Source: Seison nebaliae
Taxonomy: Eukaryota > Rotifera > Pararotatoria > Seisonacea > Seisonidae
Assembly: GCA_023231475.1 (NCBI GenBank)
Contig: JALJEE010000915.1
Location: forward strand, 1-29,336
Direction: 5' to 3'
Length of the DNA stretch: 29,336 nucleotides
Positions 8,022 through 19,800 of the stretch are shown in pieces. The notes beneath the pieces are model-generated. The model was not told where the DNA came from and searched no databases. It saw nothing but the letters and a program-made list of their open reading frames with translations. Position 1 is the first letter of the stretch. Each line of letters starts with the position of its first letter. Position numbers and translations under genes: made by a program.

Positions 8022-9284
8022 ATCTGATTTTGAAATTAATGAGAAAATTTGTCACGACAATAATGATTGACTATTAATTCATTTCTCACAATTAAATTTC
8101 ACTCAATTCTCTCATTTCAATTTAATGAAATCGATTGCGTAATGATTTTAATCTTAATTACAAATCATTTCCTATTATTTCTATTTTCCTATAACAAATC
8201 TTTGAAATTTGTTCATGACTACTATTTTTTTTAAAGAGGAATTTTGTCGTAACTTTTCGTATCCTATTATTGTTTAGAGAAATAGAAATAGGTGAAGATG
8301 AATTTAAAGAATATTGATATACAAATGAGTAACTTTTAATGTTTCATTAGATAATGGATGTCTCTACACACTTTCCAAACTTTTTAATCTTTCTAATCAT
8401 ATGAATGATGATGAACATTGATGTTGTAAATCGATGACATCCGTATTCGTCAAATATTCTTTTCCTCTAAAAACTTCATGTCGTTGATAAGTCGCCTTTA
8501 TTTTTTGAATAATTATTCACATATTTCGATGACGTCATATGAGAAAAGGATGAAAAAGAAGAGTTTTTTCCTCTTCATTTATTTTTCTTTTCAATTTATT
8601 TCTTCTTTTCAATTTATTTCTTCTTTTTAATGAATTTTAGTTAAATTTCTTTCTCATTATCGTTAAAAAAGATTTCCTTACAAATTTTATTTAATCTGAA
8701 TCAATGAAAAAATAAAAAATGAAAAAAACTAATTAAATTGATCACATTTTAATTGATTGTAAATTAAAAGATTCATTTAGAAAGAATGTCGATGAGAGGT
8801 TTCCTGAAATGAAACCTTTCCGGCCTTCCAAAAACCAGATATATCTTCGGAACGTATATTTCGGTTCGAATATAAGAATGGGAAAATAAAAAAGATTTAA
8901 TAGTTCATCTTTTGAATTTGTTGTATAAAATGAAGAACGCGAAGAGAAAAGAAGAGAAATTAAGAGTAAAGATCCATGATGTCCGACCACCAACCTCGTT
9001 ATTCAAACAGAAATACGGTTTGTATAAATATTAATTATTTGAATAAAGTTCGATCGATACTTTCCTCTAACTAATTAAATTTGAATATTTATTCCAATTG
9101 TTTTTAATGTTTGGTGCTTATAATTGACATGTTCATCTGTTCGGTTACTATGACGATGCACATCGATTTCTCGATTAGGGACCTTGACAAACTTTATTCC
9201 TAATTTCATATCGTCGTTCTCCCTAATGGGAAAACGAATAAATAACTACTTACTTAACGAGATGTATTGCTGATGTTTTTTTAG
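8022..9284. other. Intergenic region between divergent genes
   Basis: AT-rich stretch between the minus-strand PTB/Pro-rich gene and the plus-strand membrane-protein gene, so it likely contains both promoters. It includes a perfect CRE-type palindrome TGACGTCA at 8530-8537 and a duplicated 18-bp TCTTTTCAATTTATTTCT at about 8586-8621. A minus-strand frame at 8742-8993 has no coding features and I regard it as chance. The untranslated start or first coding exon of the downstream gene must lie here, but I cannot place it. Confidence 0.45.
8530..8537. promoter_or_regulatory. CRE/ATF-type palindrome TGACGTCA
   Basis: A perfect CREB/ATF consensus lies between two divergently transcribed genes, about 510 bp upstream of the PTB/Pro-rich gene start and 750 bp upstream of the membrane-protein gene. 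One such octamer is roughly expected by chance in a window this size, so the placement is the only support. Confidence 0.25.
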
Positions 9285-10624
9285 TTGAAAACTTTCTGTA
9301 TCATTTTATTAGTATTGTTTAATTTCTCTTATTATTCCTCATATTCCCTCGGTACAACAATCACATATCGAACAGGACAAAAGATGAGTCTCTCCCGCTC
9401 ACAGGGAAGTGCCATTCGTCTAACGGATGAGTGTTTCACTTGTTACGTGGATGACAAGATTATGAGCGAAAAAGATGCAAAATCAATACACGAGGCTTTA
9501 TTCAAAGAGGAGGTCAGTGAAATAATAAAACAAGAAGAGAATGATATCATGTTTGACGAGAATCAGTTCAATGTTTACGAGTGGATCCAAAAAAATGAAA
9601 AGTTTTCCTTTCGAACTCTAAATACTTCTTCTAAATTATATTTTGAAATATTTCCATTTTTCATTCGAAAAGTGTTGTGGAGCAGTTAATGAAAAAAGTT
9701 GAAAAAGTTTTATTGATAATACTAGTCATCATCATTTTAGTTAGAACGCAGTTCTTTCTTCTTGAACCACTTACTCTTCTTTAATCGATAATAGTCTTTT
9801 AGTTTGTGTAGCATTTTCTATTCAATTTACAGTTACTTCACTATACATAAGAAAGAATTTTGGTATAAACATTTAAATGATTATGAAAAGTCAGAGATGT
9901 TACGAGACAAAATGTGGAGGAAATCAGATGATTACGATAATTTTATTGGTACTACACCTATAGCAAAACTTGGTTATTTTTCAAGAATTCTCATCAATAG
10001 AATATAAAGTTCATTTGAAAGATTATAAAAGAGAATTCTCACCAATTTTTACCAAACCTATACAAATTTATCTCATTGTCATGTTACTTTCACAAATGGT
10101 AGTCGGAATTCTTTTAATTCTATTCATAGTGGCATTGTCAATATCAGCGTCACGTCACAAATACGAATATCCTGCTACTGTTGCTGTTAGTAGTTGGTCT
10201 AAATTCAATCAATTAACATTCGAAATTTTTATAATTAGATGTTAATTTGTAATATATTTATTATCATCTCATCTTCTATCGTGATCGGTTTTTACGAAAA
10301 ATTGAATCATGATGCGAAAAAATTTTCTAGAAATAATTCGTGTCAAGTTACTCTCTGTAATTAATTAACGTTTAAACGATTTATTTGAAGATTTGTCAAG
10401 AGGGACTAATACGACACTTACGACCAAACATTTATATTGGAATGATGACTGCGTCCTTATCAGTTAAATTTTTTTATTAAACGTCAAAATTAAATGTTTC
10501 TTCTCATTAGTTCTTTCTAGTTATTCCATTACTATTCCGATTACATTATGTTAAGAAACGTCATACGGAATTACTTCAACGAACTGCTAAATATCTGATG
10601 AAACATGGTCAATTGGTTGCTTGA
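9285..10624 (+). CDS. Multi-exon multi-pass membrane protein, unrecognised
   Basis: Exons with matching phases: 9833-9948, 10001-10185, 10239-10346, 10391-10462 and 10511-10624 (introns 52, 53, 44 and 48 nt), ending in TGA. Upstream, 9285 to about 9675 is one open exon entered through an acceptor (poly-T then TAG at 9284); its ATG must be in an earlier exon. The donor joining it to 9833 is ambiguous (GTT or GTG near 9672-9677). The first exon carries a hydrophobic segment (FCIILLVLFNFSYY), then DECFTCYVDD and an acidic helix-like stretch. The later exons carry three clear membrane helices: IYLIVMLLSQMVVGILLILF, NIFIIISSSIVIGFY and YIGMMTASLSFFLVIPLLF. There is a CQICQ motif between the last two and a basic cytosolic tail. 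Four hydrophobic segments recall tetraspanins, but the long loop is after segment 1 rather than segment 3 and no CCG motif is seen, so I leave it unnamed. Confidence 0.65.
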
Positions 10625-10725
10625 AACCTCAACAAATACGTTGACAAAAATTTCATTTTTTTTAAAAAATGTTTTTTTGTATTTGAAAGTTGTTTTGATA
10701 CTGAACTTCGACTACTTTTTTGGTA

Positions 10726-10731
10726 AATAAA
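10726..10731 (+). terminator. Polyadenylation signal AATAAA
   Basis: AATAAA lies 102 nt after the stop codon at 10622-10624 and is followed by T-rich sequence. This is a suitable 3' end for the multi-pass membrane protein gene. Confidence 0.55.
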
Positions 10732-12204
10732 ACATCTTTTTATCATTTTGGTTCTTCTTAAAATTGCTGTTTCTTCAAACACATCGAACCTATTAGATGC
10801 AGTGGTTCTTCTGTACAGAAGTTAGTTGTAATATTGTTTAATGATTTATATAGACACATTTCCATTCTGACCTAGTGGAATATATAGATCAATAGTTCCG
10901 ACAGAAGAAATCGTATCATTCTGGCATACGTGCCACATGGAATCGTATATATAACGTATGTAAATATATCTATGAGCATTATGTTATGTAAAGGAATAGG
11001 TCAAATCGTTATACCTACTGGTAGAGTAAGATGTTTGGGGGGAGAGGTATGCCAAGTTATTCCCATTAATCGATATGTGGTTAAGAGGCAATTGATTTAT
11101 AAACGTTTTTTTTTTCGTCAAAAAAGAGAAGATGAACATTTCAAAAAAAAATGATTCCTCCGTTTTTGAAAAATTCCATTCCGTTTGTAAAAAGAGATGA
11201 AATAATCGTAAAAAGGTTTAAATGCAACATGAAACGTATATACATTTTTTTATATTTTTCATCTTTCCTTTTCCTATTGTCTGTTAAAATTGTTATTGTC
11301 AAATAAGAGTATGTTGTATACGCTGCTATACTACGCATATTGAGTTAATTTGTACAGATGTTGGAAGTTCCAGAAGCGATTTATTAGAATTCAACCTTTC
11401 CTCCATTCGTTCATGACGATTGTTTAAGAAATGATTGAATCATATCAATCAAGATCAAGAATTCTTATTATTTTCCATTTAATTCATCATTAGTCATTGA
11501 GCAGAATCAGACGAAGGGTAAACAAATGGAGCAATTAATTTCCAGGATTTTATTCATTCTTTAGAAAGCGTTTAACTGAACATTGCATAACTAGTAATTT
11601 TTTTGAGAAATAAAACTTACTTTACAAAGTAGAAAAATGTCAAGATTGAGTAGATTGAAAAGTATTTGAAGTGAAGATAAATTATTTAAATAAGGAACTT
11701 GTACTCAAATTGTTTATTAAAGATAGTTTTCGTAAAAAAATGAAGTAGTTAAACTTGTCGCTACAGGTCAAAGGAAAGAAGTTTGTTGTATATTTGAATG
11801 AGGTATTACTAATGATTATGAGGAGTTGAACTGTGATGCTGGATGGAGAAAGGAAGAGGTGGAGGAATAATGAAAAAGCAATATTTGAAAAATTAGATTA
11901 GGCCGACAGCATTCGGGAGAACTGTTCATCGTCAAATTGGTACGGAAGTAAATATCGAAGAACTATTCATCATGAGGAGGAGGATCAGAAGATGGTTGGA
12001 AAAACAAGAACATGAAAATTTTGTGTAGTGCATAAAAGAAAGGAAACGGTTTATCTATTTATCCATCTTCCTATTCAACCAGTCAACCGCTCCTGACTTT
12101 TCCTTTACGTTTAACAGAGATTGACTATCCTATTCCTCTGGATAATGGAGCTATCTCTTATGAATATAAATATAGTTAGGCATCATAATGTTCAATCATA
12201 AAAG
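10732..12204. other. Intergenic region with one weak candidate exon
   Basis: AT-rich sequence without a confident gene. A 74-codon plus-strand frame (10930-11154) starts only at GTG and looks like chance. Bases 12030-12178 are open for about 48 codons without an ATG and read with a Pro/Tyr-rich, soluble-protein-like composition (for example EIDYPIPLDNGAISYEYKYS), so they may be an exon. ATTCTGACCTAG at about 10864 also occurs just inside the BEL/Pao element at about 352, too short to call a second copy. Confidence 0.4.
12165..12172 (+). promoter_or_regulatory. TATA box candidate
   Basis: TATAAATA lies 40 bp upstream of the ATG of the mini-peptide ORF at 12205. The spacing would give a leader of only about 10-15 nt. 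AT-rich DNA makes such matches common. Confidence 0.25.
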
Positions 12205-12300
12205 ATGTTGAAAATTTTAATATTCTTTTATTTATTTATTTATATGTCTCACACATCCATCGAAGTAGAAGATGGATGTTGTGGAAGTAAATGTAAATGA
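12205..12300 (+). CDS. Candidate secreted Cys-rich mini-peptide or first exon
   Basis: A 31-codon ATG frame: a strong signal-peptide-like start (KILIFFYLFIYMSHTS) followed by a short acidic, Cys-containing tail with DGCCGSKC. A GTAAAT donor sits at 12286, inside the last codons, so this may be exon 1 of a longer gene. An acceptor-like CCAG at about 12349-12352 would add one more Cys before a stop. A TATA-like box lies 40 bp upstream. The function is unknown and no family is claimed. The frame is short, and hydrophobic starts are easy to get from AT-rich DNA. Confidence 0.3.
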   Translation: MLKILIFFYLFIYMSHTSIEVEDGCCGSKCK

Positions 12301-13158
12301 AAAAAGATTATGGATCGAAATATGTAAACTCTAGTCTAGCTGCAATATCCAGACTGCGTGTAGAGGAAGTATATTCATATGAAGAGTTGAACAGTCAACA
12401 GTCTTCTACGTCGAAACATATTTTTTGAGAAACTTCCACGAATAGTATAGGCTCATAGAAATCTTTCCGTGACCTGACGTTCATTGCCCTATCATTCGAT
12501 GGAGTAATAGTGATGGTTTGTAATTATTAGGAATCAAACTTTCCTCACAAAAAAAAGATTCATTCCCCACTCAATAAAGAAAGTATGAGCAAACCTTCAA
12601 AACAATTTATATTAACTCTGAACGAATGACGGAAAGGAGGATGATAAATGTTGTAAACTTGTGCAACTTCCTCTCATCTTCTAACGTCGCTTAAAAATAA
12701 TTCACGAGGAAATATGATTTATTATCTTACTGTTTAGTCGGAATCTTCCATCAATTATTCATTTTAACTTGCATGGCGTTCGCCGAAAGTTCAACTTCCT
12801 ACCGAACAAAATGACGCGACGCTTTTTCAGTTGAGCAACCTTTGGACTTGGTTCGGATGCGCAAACCATATCACGCACCGAATAAATTATGCAAATGATT
12901 GCAACGTATTCATCATCTCATCAAAATATAAACTTACTTCATTTATTCGTAGAGTATTTGTCTTTCATTTTCAACCTTCCAAATTTCTTCTTCCTTATTC
13001 CTCATTCAATAGAATCTTTCTTGAAATAAAAAACTATTCTCATTCTCAATACATTTCATAACGTTAAGTTTCATTTAAACGTTTCTTTTATTGTGCAGAT
13101 AGTAGATATCTTTTCTATCATATCACCCAATTAGTTCTTAGCGGCCATCATATGCAGA
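12301..13158. other. Intergenic region upstream of the mucin/Ig gene
   Basis: I see no coding sequence. A 76-codon frame at 12831-13061 opens only at TTG and has no coding character. An octamer ATGCAAAT (POU-type) lies at 12889-12896, about 270 bp before the mucin/Ig ATG, but a match like this is expected by chance. Confidence 0.45.
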
Positions 13159-16100
13159 ATGGCTTCGCTTAGATTATTTTTATTCTCATTATTACTTCTT
13201 GTAACAAATATCTCATCACAAGTTATTATTCATCTCTTTAATTCATTTTCAAATATTATTAATTTCACTTCTATTTTTTTTAGGGTTAATCTTTTCTTTT
13301 TATCTTCTCACCTAACCTTATTTATTCAACAACCTTTTTGTGGTAATTTTAGCTGAAAGCGATTCAGATGATGGTTAATTTTCAATCTTATTTCTTTCTC
13401 TCTTCTTTCCTCACTCCTTAATTGTACATCTCATTATGAGATTATCCAAAAATGATTAACGTTTGTTTGTATTTCCCTCTCCTCTTTGAAGATGTCGTTT
13501 TAAATTACGACTATAATTATGATTATGTCACTAATACCGATCCGAAATCGGAGAATTCCGAGTTGTATGATCAATATTTTGTAAATGAATTCAACTATCC
13601 ACTTAATAACAGCAGTTATGGATCCACAGTTTCTAACGAGGTACAACCTGTCACTCTTTCATCTAAAAGTATTCCAAAATATTTGGAAGTCACAGAAGGT
13701 CCTAAACGAACATCTAAAAACGAATTAACCGGTGCTATTAATTCAATTACTTCTCATACTTCTATGGGTTCCTCTTCCACTTCCCGTGCAGTAACAATGG
13801 AAAATTCAAGAACAGTTCTAAACGAATCATCTACTACTGGAATACACGTTGCAGAAGAACGACCATTCAGTTTTAACCTAGATAAATATAAGGTAATCTT
13901 ACCTCAGAGTATAAAGAAAGTAACTGATCAAATCGGTTTCTTTAACACCACAACTACCATGAGATATCCCACAACAAGGACTACGAAGTATTCTGTTGGA
14001 CAATCTTCCTCTATTTCTACGTATTATATAACAACTGGCAATACTACAACAACTACAACAATCATGACAACAACTACAACAATCATAACAACGACATCAA
14101 CGACAACAACAACGACCACAACGATGATATCAACCAGAACAGTGGCAACAACTACAACAACGTCAATAATAACTACAACGTCAACAACAACTACAACGTC
14201 AACAACAACTACAACGTCAATAACAACTACAGCGTCAACTACAATAATGGCAACAAGGACAACGACAACAACAACGACAACAACGACGACAACAACGACG
14301 ATATCAACCAGAACAGTGGCAACAACAACAACAACGTCAATAATAACTACAACGTCAACAACAACTACAACATCAACAACAACTACAACGTCAACCACAA
14401 TAATGGCAACAAGGGCAACAAAGACAACAATATTAGCAACCACAACAGTGGCAACAACAACACCAATGGCAAGTACAGCGACAACTACAACAATGTCAGA
14501 AATGACCAAAAAAAGTACAAACACTATAATAAAAACCGTCGTAACTTTGTCGACGATAGTAACAGAAAAAATAAGGAGAAAGAATGGCCGTATCACTAGT
14601 ACAGGAACTACAAGAACAAAATCGTTATCGAATATAATGACAACAATAGTTGACATTGTGAAGAATAGGACGATTGATAATGAAGACTATAATTATTTCG
14701 ACAGAGATTATGAACATATCCTACGAAGACCATCTCTATTATCCGATGGTGATTATAAATCAAATCATTTCTATTTATTTAGAATAGCATAATCATATAC
14801 ATATTTAGAATTTTTAGTGCCTAGAAGACTAAATAATAAGTATGATGAAGATATGGCTTTCTTATTATTCAACTTATCTCATTACACAATTCTAGAATAT
14901 ATTCATAATTAGTTCTTAATCGTTTTCCACTCACAAACTAATAATACTCTTTTAGCTTAACTTCTTTCAAAATTTAACATTTATCCGAACTTAATTCTCT
15001 CCTTTTTTCTCATTTTTAGCAAAGACAATCTTAATTCCTCAAAATAGAATAGTGACATTGAATAATGAAGCGGACGGTATCGTTTGTACTGCGGCTGAAA
15101 GTGATAAGCCACATGAAATTACTTGGTCTGCGAAATTTGCTTCAAATCCGGTTAATGTCTAATTAATTCGATAATTAATTATATATCTCCTTCTCTTTAT
15201 TAGACGAAATCGGTCAGTTTGCACAATAACGAAAAATATGAAATAACAAACACTTCTCTAATGATCTTGTTTCCAAGTGAAGAATCGAATGGTATTTATA
15301 CCTGTACATTCAAAGACGTTGATGGTACTAACAACTTCGACTTTGAAGTAACATATAATGGAACAATTTATTCATATTCTTCTTCTGAAAATGGGACTGC
15401 AAGCAGTACCAGTGTAGATGAAGCCACAACAGAAAATGTTGAAGCAACAACTTTATCAGCAACTGAAATTGATTTTTCTGCTGCCCATCAAACTAATGGA
15501 GAAGAAGATGATTTAGCGACTCAGTCATCGAAAATTGTCGAAGAAACAGAAGCTGCAACAACATTCTCCTCATCACAAGAGACAGAACCTCTTGAAGATT
15601 ATGTGAATTTTGAAACAACAGTCTCTGATCAACCAACGGAAGGACAAACTGAAAATTCGATAACTGATGTTACACCCATCGATGTCACTGAATCCGATAA
15701 TACAGCGATATCTACTGATGATGATTCGACAAAAGAATCTGTAACTCAATCTTCGGAAACGACGTCAGAAGGCGATGCAAGTAATGCAACAGAAGAAAAT
15801 GTATCTGAAGAAATGGTGACGGATAATGTTGCTACAGAAGCCACAGACGCCACAGAAGAATTGAACACAGCAACAGATTCGTTGAATACCGATTTCTCAT
15901 TAGAAACGACTTTAGTTACAGATGACGATTTGGTAACGATGGAGAATCTCTTGTCGACAGAAGATGATTCACAAACAACTGAAGAAACTACTACAACAGC
16001 AGCTGCACCGCAATTGGAAGCTCCTGGTTAATTTGCTTCAAATAAGCTTAACAAAATTTTATTAATCTTCTAATTTTATATTTAGAAATTGAACTTGTTG

Positions 16101-16473
16101 GATTGAAGAATGAGTATAATGATGGAGAGAACGTAGATATTTTATGTAAGCCAATAATCAATCCGGAATTAGTACGTATAGCATGGATTGATTATACATC
16201 GGTTAATTATTTGATAATTGTACGAATATTATTGTTGTTGTTTGTTTAATGAAGAGGACAATTGTTGCGAATTCGAATCGACTTTATCTCCCATCGATTT
16301 CCAGAAACCTTTACGAGAATAGTGTCTTCACATGTTTAGTGATGGATTTACAAAGTGGAACTACGATGGCTGCTCGAGAAATTCGATTACCTTTTGTTGA
16401 TCGAAGATCTCCACAACCAGTGCAACCCCAACAACCATATTATCCTCAAGCACAGACATCGCCAATTTGTTAG
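13159..16473 (+). CDS. Secreted Thr-rich mucin with Ig-like domains, directly upstream of perlecan
   Basis: A signal peptide (MASLRLFLFSLLLLVTNISS) begins at 13159. Exons with matching phases: 13353-13373 (reads ESDSDD), 13492-14748, 15020-15150, 15204-16026, 16086-16201, then 16255 to TAG at 16471-16473. The join between the signal-peptide exon and 13353 is unresolved, because the only good donor (after ISSQ) is in the wrong phase. Domains in order: an acidic Tyr-rich segment (NYDYNYDYV), a 150-residue Thr-rich O-glycosylation tract (14030-14500), an Ig-like domain (IVCTAA ... NGIYTCTF), a long Ser/Thr/Glu-rich mucin segment, a second Ig-like domain (VDILCKP ... SVFTCLV), and a Pro/Gln linker. 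The last exon may stop at TAG or use the GTTAGT at 16469 as a donor. AATAAA at 16748 and 16781 would suit a separate gene; the Pro-rich linker suits splicing on into perlecan. Probably an extracellular-matrix or surface-coat protein. Confidence 0.7.
14030..14500 (+). repeat. Thr-coding tract with a 174-bp (58-codon) tandem duplication
   Basis: ACA/ACT/ACG/ACC codons dominate for about 155 codons inside the mucin/Ig gene. Two blocks starting GATATCAACCAGAACAGTGG, at 14126 and 14300, continue in parallel for over 100 bp (CAATAATGGCAACAAG near 14242 and 14399). The period is 174 bp, a whole number of codons, so the duplication lengthened the mucin tract in frame. Mixed synonymous Thr codons argue for selection on the protein rather than a pure DNA microsatellite. 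The opposite strand is open only as a poly-Val artefact. Confidence 0.8.
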
Positions 16474-16831
16474 TATTCATTCAAAATTTTTTCTATTCAT
16501 ACAATTCTCATTTCATTTAAATGTATGTTCTAATTGTATATTGTTTCAAGTTTGTCGATATTTTCCGATGATTATCATTCGTCATGTTTCTTACTATAAA
16601 ATATTAAGAAATATTTTTCATCTTATTTGAGTGATATTCATTCGTGTTATCTTCATTATCATTCTCTCATCGTTCTCATTAGACATATGTCGTGAAATGA
16701 TCGTTTGTTATTATGTATATTTGTTTTTTTTTATCTGTGACACATCCAATAAACATAGTGATCATTTGTTTGATCGATTGAATAAAAAAAGGAAAAAATC
16801 ATTTGCGTGAAAATTGCGTTGGAAAAGAGAT
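16474..16831 (+). promoter_or_regulatory. Gap between mucin/Ig gene and perlecan: possible 3' end plus promoter
   Basis: It contains TATAAAAT at about 16595, two AATAAA hexamers (16748-16753 and 16781-16786) and then the perlecan ATG at 16832. If the mucin/Ig gene ends at the TAG at 16471, these are its polyadenylation signals, and the perlecan start is under 90 bp away. If the genes are one unit, this is an intron carrying an internal promoter. Confidence 0.4.
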
Positions 16832-19800
16832 ATGGGAAATATTTTTGTTTTTCTTTATTTGTTGTTTGTGTCATTGTGGCCGAGTGAAGAACTTCAAACT
16901 TTTTCCGAATTAACTGATCCATATTATGAATCATATGACATTCCGCAAGCGCAGCTTATGTACGACTATCCAGTCGAATTTGCATACGATGCCATTGACA
17001 GTTTATCAAGTACTGATAATGATTTCTCTTCAATAGCCGTCGAATTTGTTAATAAAGAAGATGTCTCACTTACTAGCGGCGATCGATTAGCATTGGATTG
17101 TGTTGCATCTGGATCACAAGAATTAATTTCGGAGACTGTAATCAAACGTCGTAGTGGAAAAGTTTAAATATGATTTCATTTTCTATTTCTATCAAAATCT
17201 TCTTCTAAATTCATTAGCCTACTGGAGGTGTGAATCAATCGCGACCTTATTGGTATAGATTAATTGTGGACAATGTTCAGAAATCGAATGCCGGAGAATA
17301 TATTTGTGAAACAAAATTGACTAATGGACAAGTTCAAACAACAATCACAAAAATTTATGTTGATGGATCACTTGGCGATCCAGTGACAACCGTCCGACCT
17401 AACAATGTGAGACCGTCACCTAAACAAGGTTCTTCTGTAATTTATAATAATATTATTAATAAGTTAATTTTAAATATTTGTTTCAGATCTCGATATCAAG
17501 ATCAGTTCACAAAAGGATTCTTTCGGTGATAATGATGGATATTTTTATTTGGATTGTTTACCAACATCTGGATTCATTTCATTGAGATGGGAGAGACCTG
17601 ATTTACGAGTTTAAATTTTAAATATTATTATAGTTCGAAATATTATTATAATATTCTCGTAAATTAGCCAATTCGTGAAGGTGTTAATGCAACATCTCGA
17701 CGATTGATTGTACCCAATCCACAACCACAAGATGCGGGAACATATGTTTGTGTGGCAGTCGATCCAAATGGTGTGGAACATAAAAATAGTCATCAAATTA
17801 GATATACTGGACAACAACCAGAAATCTTAATTGAACCAATAACTGCTCCACCAACACCGACTCCAACTCAACCTCCTGTTGATGATCGTCGTCCTCCAGT
17901 AGTGGCAGGTCCAGCACAATCTCCTTATGGTCAACTTCAAACTCAACAATATATAGTGAATGCTGGAGAACCGGTTGATGCAATTTTTACGGAATTATCT
18001 GGATCATCACCATTGACATTTGATGTTCATCCGATGAAAGATGAAAGTCAACGTAAAATGCTCCATCCTCCACAAAACAAAATTTTGAGAGTGTTCGATA
18101 ATGTCCAACCATCAGATTCAGGTGTATATCAATTGAATATGAACAATCCAGCCGGAAAATATTATGTCTTTTTCCGATTAATCGTTAATGATGATAAACC
18201 TGTTCAACCACCACAACCAACTGGTCGACCGGATAAACATCCAGATAGAACACGATTACAACTCACATCGGATGTTCCTGCTCAATCAGCACCAGAACCG
18301 AATGAGAAATTTGTTTTATATGCATATGTTTCCGGACCATTAGTATCTGCCCCACAATGGTTGTTTAACAATCAGGAAACACTTCCGTCAGGTGTCGATG
18401 TGATTAGAAGTTATGAAAAACCGATGTTGATTATCGAACGATTCTCTCCTGATTTGCATAATGGTGTTTATTTATTACAATGTCAAGGTGACGGTAGTGT
18501 GGAAAGAAAAGAATTTTATGTTCGTGGACGTCCACAACAAACATATACAGCTAGACCTGTAGCTACCAGAAATCCACCAGTTGTCGAAAATCGAGATATT
18601 GGTTTAACAGTTTCCGAAGGTGGTTCCAACACAGTTTTCATCAATGTCGTTAGTGGAGAACAACCGATGGTATATGAATGGTCGAAACATGGACAACCAA
18701 TCGCTGATCCTGATCTGGATGTTAACAAACAAACTTTCCGAATTAATAATGCCGATCCTGAAAAACATTCTGGTAGTTATGATTTAGTTATCGGAAATGC
18801 TGTTGGAAGAACTAACGTTCGAGTTAACGTTATTGTTAACGCACCCAATATTGGAATGTGTTCGGATAATGAACAAACATGTAATAATCGTCAATGTGTT
18901 CCCAAAGAGAAAGTGTGTAATGGTTTTAATGATTGTTCGGATGGTTCGGATGAATGGCATTGTCATCAAAGTAAAGGAAATAGTAAACCATTTGGTGCTC
19001 CATGTGAACCGAATGAATTTAAATGTTCAAATAAGAGTCAATGTTATGTGAAATTCTGGAGATGTGACGGAGAAGCAGATTGTGAAGATGCATCAGATGA
19101 ATTGAATTGTGAATTGAATCCTCCACAACAAGTTACTCATCCGGATGGAACTGTAGAATGTGCTGCTAATCAATGGAGATGTGCAGATAAGAGACAATGT
19201 ATTCAACGAGGATTCTGGTGCGATCAATCTCAAGATTGTGCCGATGCTTCAGATGAAATAAATTGTAGGAAACCAGAAATGATCGAACCTCCACAACGAG
19301 TTACATTTGCTGATATCGGTGAAACAGTCGTGTTGACATGTCGAATGTCTGGTACTCCACATCCATATATTAATTGGAGATTGAATTGGGGACATGTCTG
19401 TGAAGAACCGAGATGTAAGATTACACAATCAGGAAACGGTATCGGATCATTAACAATTAATGACGTACAAGCTGGTGATATGGGAGCATATTCTTGTGAG
19501 GGAATGAATTCTTATGGAGTGGCTTTTGCTCGACCAGATGGATTTTTGAACGTTACAAATGCGAAAACATGTCCAGAAGGATCTCATATTTTCATGTATC
19601 CAAATTTCAAACAAGAATGTGTCGCTTGTCGTTGTAGTGGTATGAGTAGTTCTTGTCGAATTATGAAAGATATGAATGGTCATCCTTCCGAACAATGTCA
19701 ATGTCCACCAGCATTTACAGGAAATTCTTGTGAACGATGTCAACCTGATTATTATAAAGATCAAAATGGATATTGTGTTTATGGAAGAGAACAACCAGTT

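Noticed and set aside
9285-10624. Tetraspanin assignment for the multi-pass gene
   Set aside because: Four hydrophobic segments fit, but the long loop is in the wrong place and no CCG or PxxC pattern is present.
11141-11338. Minus-strand 65-codon frame
   Set aside because: Low-complexity AT-rich reading with no acceptor, donor or domain.
12889-12896. POU-type octamer ATGCAAAT upstream of the mucin/Ig gene
   Set aside because: About one occurrence is expected by chance in this length of DNA on both strands, and nothing else supports it.
14024-14656. 210-codon minus-strand frame rich in Val
   Set aside because: It is the reverse complement of the Thr-codon tract (ACN read backwards gives Val and Ile codons). 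There is no signal or domain, and the plus strand is clearly the coding one.
16681-16810. Alternative last exon of the mucin/Ig gene after CATTAG at 16681, giving a hydrophobic stretch and basic tail
   Set aside because: Phase fits, but the hydrophobic residues come from a poly-T tract and the AATAAA signals would lie inside the coding sequence. The in-frame TAG at 16471 or a splice to perlecan is simpler.
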